Origin: Protostelium mycophagum
Taxonomy: Eukaryota; Evosea; Variosea; Protosteliida; Protosteliaceae
Assembly: GCA_002081555.1 (NCBI GenBank)
Contig: MZNV01002456.1
Location: forward strand, 1 to 25,523
DNA length: 25,523 nucleotides
Direction: 5' to 3'
Made by a program: the position numbers and the translations under genes. Below are positions 20,778 to 25,523 of the stretch, piece after piece. Numbering within the stretch: position 1 is the first letter of the stretch; each line of letters begins with the position of its first letter. The notes below the pieces were generated by a model, which made no database searches, was not told the origin of the DNA, and saw only the letters and a program-made list of their open reading frames with translations.

Positions 20778-23119
20778 ATGAGCTCCGTCAATCCAAAGAA
20801 GCGCCAAAAGCCTTCTGAAGGTATTTAATATTCCTACACAATGTTCTGACGATAATGTAGAGGAGGCAGTGAAGAAGGTCGCTCCCACCAAGAAGACCAA
20901 AGATTCAGAGGAACAACCTGTTGCAAAGAAGACAAAAACCACAGCCACAACACCCACTAAAAAGGCAGAGAGTGTCACTCCAAAGAAAAGCGAGAAGAAG
21001 GCAAAGGAACCCAAGACAGAGGTGAAGGAAGAGGTCGTTGAACAAGAACAGGAACAAGATGAGAGAGATAACCAAAAGAGCCAAGTCAAAGAAGGTGTGA
21101 TGACATCACAGAAACAAATGTTGATTCACATGCAGAGAATGCTTCCGGTGATTTCACTCTCACCGACGATCGATTCGAGTCTTTGGACATCTCAGACAAG
21201 ACAAAGAAAGCACTCGCCGAGTTGAATTTCACTCGTATGACAGAGATCCAAGCCAAGTCCATCCATCCTCTTTTGGAGGGACATGATCTCTTAGGAAAAG
21301 CCAAGACTGGATCTGGAAAGACCTTGGCCTTCTTGGTACCAGCCATCGAGAGGTTGTACAAGGAGAAGTTTGTGCCAAAGAAAGGAACTGGTGCTATCAT
21401 CATCACTCCAACAAGGTATGTGATCAACGTCTTCACAATGCATCGGATCTCTTTCCTTGAAATAAACGAAAGTAATAATGATCATGAAGCCATACTGAGA
21501 ACGAACAGAGAGCTCGCTCTGCAGATATACACCATATTGACAGATATCACAAAGTACCACAGTCTTACACACGGTCTCATCATGGGTGGTGCTAACAGAA
21601 AGAGTGAAGCCACCAGACTGCAAAAAGGAGTAAATATCATTGTGGCCACCCCTGGACGTCTTCTTGACCATTTACACGTAACTACAATTCCAAAACACAA
21701 CACTCACGTTCCCAGAACACGAGAGACTTTGTGTACGCCAATTTGCAGATGTTGATTGTAGACGAGACAGATCGTATCTTGGAGATCGGATTTGAGGAAG
21801 AGATCAAGCAGATCATCAGATTGATCCCATCTACCAGACAGACAATGCTCTTCTCTGCCACTCAGACACAGAAGGTGATATCACATATGCAATATCCATT
21901 TTATTTCAAGTGTGCTACACGTCCTAAGCGATATAACCGATATTTTTCAGAAATTTCCAAGAAAAAATCTAAAAATAGATAGGTGGAGGATATCATTAAA
22001 TTGTCTCTCAACCCTAACCCAGTATTAGTCGGTGTCGAGGATAACAGGTACGTCAAATTTCATTCAAATTTCGCTGAAAAATACAGGCAAGTGGCTACCG
22101 TGGAGAATTTAGAGCAAGGATACGTATTCTGTGACTCTGACAAGAGATTTCTACTCTTGCACACTTTTTTGAAGAAGAACGCAAACAAGAAGATCATCGT
22201 CTTTATGTCCTCTTGTCTTTCGGTCAAGTACCACGCAGAACTTCTCAACTACATCGACTTGCCAGTGATGGACTTGCACGTGAGTCATTTATCATATAAA
22301 GATATCTTGATGAATCAGAATGACCAAGTGTATTAGGGAAAGCAAAAGCAAGGGAAGAGAACACAGACATTCTTAGAGTTTATCAACGCTAAGAAAGGGA
22401 TATTGTTGTCCACTGATGTAGCAGCAAGAGGACTCGACATCCCCGCCGTAGATTGGATCATACAATTCGACCCCCCCGATGACCCAAGGGTCCGTTTTAC
22501 ACCGTTGTAGATTCTGATTGACATTTATCAGGAGTACATTCACCGTGTGGGAAGAACTGCTCGCGCGGGAAAATCCGGAAGAGCACTGTTATTCTTGCTG
22601 CCAAATGAAGTTGGATTCCTCAAATATTTGAGACAGGCCAAGGTGCCTCTGAACGAGTACTCTTTCCCTTCGAATAAGATCGCTAATGTCCAGGACCAGG
22701 TGTGTGCAAATACAAACTTGAATTCCGCTCATTCTCTCCAGCTTGAGAAAATCATAAGCAAGAATTATTATTTGTTTAAATCAGCAAGAGATGGATACCG
22801 CAGTTACATCCAGTCTTATGCCAGTCACTCTCTCAAGGAGATTTTTGACGTACACTCACTCGATCTACAAAAGGTAAGGAGATGTCACGGATGTCGAAAT
22901 GACACTCTACAGGTCGCAAAGGGATTTGGTTTCGAGAATCCACCTTCTGTTTCTCTCACTTTGGAAGGTTCTAAAGGCAACAAAACTGCCGGACGCAACA
23001 ATAAGATCAAAGGTACCGGAGGAAACTTCAAGACCGGTTCCTCTGGACACTCCTTTTCTGCCTCTAACCCTTATGGAAAGAAGGAAGCTGGTGATCAGAG
23101 ACAATTCTCCAAGACATAA
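20778..23119 (+). CDS. HAS1: DEAD-box RNA helicase, DDX18/Has1 type (ribosome biogenesis)
   Basis: Nucleolar ATP-dependent RNA helicase for 60S/40S maturation, 600 aa, eleven exons: 20778-20820, 20861-21094, 21136-21415, 21509-21677, 21716-21874, 21983-22047, 22087-22279, 22337-22489, 22532-22699, 22742-22873, 22913-23119. A Lys/Glu-rich tail (1-95) precedes the core. Motifs: Q (NFTRMTEIQ), I (AKTGSGKT, 148-155), Ia (TPTRELALQ), Ib (TPGRLLDHL), II, III (SAT), IV (IVFMSS), V ([12 protein letters not shown]), VI ([10 protein letters not shown]). Motif II reads DETD (258-261), not DEAD. The C-terminal Has1 blocks [18 protein letters not shown] and [11 protein letters not shown] confirm the subfamily. 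Its stop is 8 bp from the archaemetzincin stop on the other strand. Confidence 0.96.
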
Positions 23120-23127
23120 AGAGGACA

Positions 23128-24474
23128 TCATCTATTGAGTGTTGTGATCCTCTTATCTGCCCATCCGGCTTCTTCCTCAAAATCATTCTCTTCACAGAAG
23201 ATCTTTAGTTGTCTGTAGTGAGATGATATGCTCATCTTTGTGCTGAACAACAATCATTATATGTATTCACCCAAGATACTCACGCAGTTTGTAACTTTCT
23301 GAGGTCTATTGGACATAACCAGAGTGGGTCCTCGCAGAGATTGTCCTCTGGTGATACATTGCTATTCATTATGCAAGAGAAATAAACTTATCCAGTCAAT
23401 CGATTTTCAGAAGGGGTCTGTACATTGAAAAAGTAAATAATTAAAGGGATGCGCACCGCAGTGATCGAGACCAAACATGTGCATTCCTTCGTGTGCCATT
23501 GTCTTACAACAACTGAGTAGCCACTCTCTCTTCTGCTTGTCGCTGTACGCCACCTTGTCTGAATTTTTTCGCTTCTTTTTAGTGGATTTCACGGACAATC
23601 TTTCTTGCAATAAAGGGTCAAAACGAAACAAACTGATCACTGTCTCAATATCAAAGGTGTTATTCTGTTGAGGTTTGGTCGCCAAAAGATTCTATGTTTA
23701 ATCACATTTATTTTGTGCCTGTTGTACAACTTTCTGAAAGTCTCATTAAAATAAAACACTCACCTCCAACACGGTCACCGCTTGCCCTTCCCAAAGTGAT
23801 GACGTCACTATCATCTTTCTTATCATAAACTTCATATAAATCTTCCATTGTCACGGCCATGCAGCAGTAACCGTCCTCCGGTAAAATCTCTTCGAGCACC
23901 GACATCACCTCTAACGCAGCGATCCTGTGAACACCCTTGTGGTCCTTTGATGCTTTTGTATTGATAGGGTATTCATAGGGATGTTGATAGATATTGACCT
24001 TGTTCTTTTGCCATATCAATTCCAATGGATCCATGCTGATTCTTGATTAATGTAGTGATCGTATATATCCTTCTCACAGTGCGACGGGAAGCTGAAAATA
24101 ACAAGCCATGAATTGCACAAATTTCTGCGTCGTAAAGACGTCTTCAGGTAGTTGGCCAAGAGGAAGTAGATAAATCTTTCTTCTTTCCTCTGTTCTTCAT
24201 TTCATTAGATCGCTGACCTATTTCAACAACACTCACACTTGCCAACGTTCCATGTTGAGGAATTCATCGAAACCTTGTTCTTCATAATCTTCCTCCAAAG
24301 CCCAGTCGCTGATTTTTGGAAACATTTTCATGGTAGTCTCTTGATTCTGTGTTGAGAAGTCTGACAACAACTCTTCAGGTGGGGCCTTGCCGAGGGCCTT
24401 GATCATTCTCTTCCATCTTCAGTTCTATGCAAGCCTGTCTGTGTTACCTTGAAGAAGGCCTTGTCCATGGGCAT
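23128..24474 (-). CDS. Archaemetzincin-family zinc metalloprotease
   Basis: Zinc aminopeptidase-like metzincin, 310 aa, seven exons: 24474-24448, 24397-24237, 24179-24078, 24035-23764, 23639-23457, 23386-23284, 23212-23128. The catalytic motif HEGMHMFGLDHC is at 237-248 (three His ligands, E238 as base), followed by VYFSCIMN with the Met-turn. The upstream blocks ITLGRASGDRVGVISLFRFD and the N-terminal IYLLPLGQLPEDV fit the family. The archaemetzincin pattern HExxHxxGx3Cx4CxMx17CxxC is kept except the last Cys: the end reads LCPIDLRKLQ, with Asp instead of Cys. A Lys-rich insert (STKKKRKNSDK) lies before the active site. Intron 24180-24236 has alternative acceptors 3 nt apart. Physiological substrate is unknown. 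Confidence 0.92.
23800..23807. promoter_or_regulatory. TGACGTCA palindrome, copy 6
   Basis: Exact palindrome inside archaemetzincin exon 4, encoding part of DSDVITLG on the minus strand; context TGATGACGTCAC. Confidence 0.3.
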
Positions 24475-24495
24475 GTTTGTTTTTTCGATTTTGAA

Positions 24496-24519
24496 AATTT
24501 GAAATGGAGGCATTTCAAA
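24496..24519. other. Perfect inverted repeat (10-bp arms, 4-nt loop)
   Basis: Arms ATTTGAAATG and CATTTCAAAT flank GAGG. It lies between the archaemetzincin ATG and the stop of the upstream gene. It could be a 5' leader hairpin, a 3' end signal, or a palindromic binding site. Confidence 0.55.
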
Positions 24520-24557
24520 TCACAAAATAAAACATTACATAAGTTGACACTATTTTG

Positions 24558-24576
24558 TGATGCCAGTGAGGCATCA
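24558..24576. other. Perfect inverted repeat (7-bp arms, 5-nt loop)
   Basis: Arms TGATGCC and GGCATCA flank AGTGA. It sits 38 bp from the previous inverted repeat and 50 bp beyond the stop of the S/T-P-rich gene, so it is a candidate 3' UTR hairpin. Confidence 0.5.
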
Positions 24577-24626
24577 ATATTGTAAATAATATCAATAAAC
24601 GGCTGTACAAGTGGAAGTCTATCCGT

Positions 24627-25350
24627 TCACTCTTGGTGCTTAACTCTCTTTGAAACCCTCTCCCTCTTCATCGACTCAGAAAGTGAATTTTCTGCACCGG
24701 GAGGAATCCAAGCTCTTGGATGATTAATTTTGGAGTTGATCACCACTGACATTGGGGTTTTGTTGTACTCTGCAGAGAGCCTCTTGATATCTTTCACCGC
24801 TGTCTCTACTCCCTGTGGTTCAGTTTCGTTTTGGGATGTCTTTGGATGTACCAATTTATATGTTTCCGAACTTTCTAAAACATTGTCAACAACTTAAAGT
24901 GGATGTTGATGTACCGTCATCATCTGAAGAGAAATGATCAAACTCTGATTCGATATCTGCGACAAACAACCTTCTGGCAGCCTTTTGAGCAGGCGACAGC
25001 TTCAATCTCCGTGGTTTCAGTTTGTCGGCAGATGAAGGTGAATTCGAAAGGGATTGTGATGCATTTGGTGTTGTGATCCGGACTCGCTTACCAGTGGAGG
25101 GTGTTGAACTCTTTCTACAAACTATGAGATGAGATGCCAGGATAACTTTGTTCATACTTTAACACAGATTTCGGTGTCTTTACAGGAGTAGTCTGCAGGC
25201 TCTTTGTTCTCCTCTCTGATGTTGACAACGGGCTCTGAGATGATCAATAAACTTCTTCAGTCTTCCACTAACCAATTGAAGCTGTCGAATGATGGATTCT
25301 ACAGTATCTAAAGCTTCTACCGCCGTGCGAGACATCGGTGAGAGCGACAT
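24627..25350 (-). CDS. Unrecognised basic protein rich in Ser/Thr-Pro sites
   Basis: 200 aa, four exons: 25350-25273, 25234-25158, 25114-24915, 24874-24627, all phases consistent. I do not recognise a domain. A short amphipathic start (TAVEALDTVESIIRQLQL) could be a small helix or coiled coil. It is followed by a disordered, Lys/Arg-rich middle with clustered proline-directed sites (LSP, TTPVKTPKS, SSTPSTGKR, ITTPN, NSPSS, LSPAQ). A small conserved-looking block then reads KAARRLFVADIESEFDHFSS, followed by DDD, and a C-terminal half with INHPRAWIPPG and a basic end (KRERVSKRVKH). The pattern suggests a nuclear, CDK/MAPK-phosphorylated protein such as a kinetochore or cohesion factor, but that is a guess. 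No start-site alternative is better than 25350. Confidence 0.7.
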
Positions 25351-25523
25351 GACGATCGGAAAAGTGGGACTTAATTTTTGAAAATGTAAAAATCAACCAA
25401 TATTCTGTCTCTCTTGTATATATTGCGCACTTTGTCAGATCCCTGCGCCACATTGAAAATCTCGGTAATTAACGTGTTTATTACCAAAAAGTGAGGGAAT
25501 CTGACCAAATCCTGCAATATATT
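25351..25523. promoter_or_regulatory. 5' flank at window edge
   Basis: AT-rich 173 bp upstream of the S/T-P-rich gene. No ORF and no clear motif; a TATATAT-like run near 25418 is the only promoter-like feature. Confidence 0.25.

Noticed and set aside
21095-21111. 17-nt intron in the helicase gene
   Set aside because: A GT-AG 17-mer would restore the frame, but a normal 41-nt intron (21095-21135) ending at a better acceptor does so too and fits the size range.
20869-21225. Separate Lys-rich plus-strand gene
   Set aside because: It is exon 2 of the helicase gene (basic N-terminal tail), reading past its splice donor.

Overview
This is nuclear DNA from a compact, intron-dense unicellular eukaryote. 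I reconstruct 14 protein genes on both strands in 25.5 kb, cut by about 90 GT-AG introns. Most introns are 34-50 nt, with a few of 90-240 nt. Splice sites were placed by hand: reading phase is conserved across nearly every junction and protein-family motifs run through the joins. The gene mix is a PDE9-like cyclic-nucleotide phosphodiesterase, an F-box/kelch protein, a SWIM/RING ubiquitin ligase, archaemetzincin, an SLC17-type transporter and a fungal-type alpha-1,3-glucanase with a CBM1. This suggests a free-living amoeboid protist, possibly a fungus-feeding amoebozoan, or an early-branching opisthokont. The lineage is inferred; it is not read from a marker gene.

Layout. 1-1825 (+): 3' part of an LCAT/PDAT-type acyltransferase. 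1855-3454 (-): PDE9-like phosphodiesterase. 3829-5481 (-): Zn2Cys6 plus PAS transcription factor of the Ert1/AcuK type. 5551-7189 (-): F-box/kelch protein. 7758-9844 (+): seven-bladed RCC1 propeller. 9920-11404 (-): TatD-family nuclease. 11430-12746 (+): hexose-6-phosphate mutarotase. 12909-14932 (-): SLC17-like transporter. 15093-15978 (-): nicotinamidase with a signal peptide and a C-terminal SKL. 16194-18852 (-): secreted GH71 alpha-1,3-glucanase with duplicated N-terminal modules and CBM1. 19303-20689 (-): SWIM/RING E3 ligase. 20778-23119 (+): DDX18/Has1 helicase. 23128-24474 (-): archaemetzincin. 24627-25350 (-): unrecognised S/T-P-rich basic protein.

Spacing is extremely tight. Convergent stops are 8, 29 and 75 bp apart, and two divergent pairs have start codons 25 and 88 bp apart. 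The genes are mostly unrelated housekeeping functions and do not form a pathway cluster. The one suggestive neighbourhood is 12.9-18.9 kb: a transporter, a secretory-signal nicotinamidase and a secreted fungal-wall glucanase, all on the minus strand. Nothing in the window looks like a transposon, CRISPR array, rRNA or tRNA gene.
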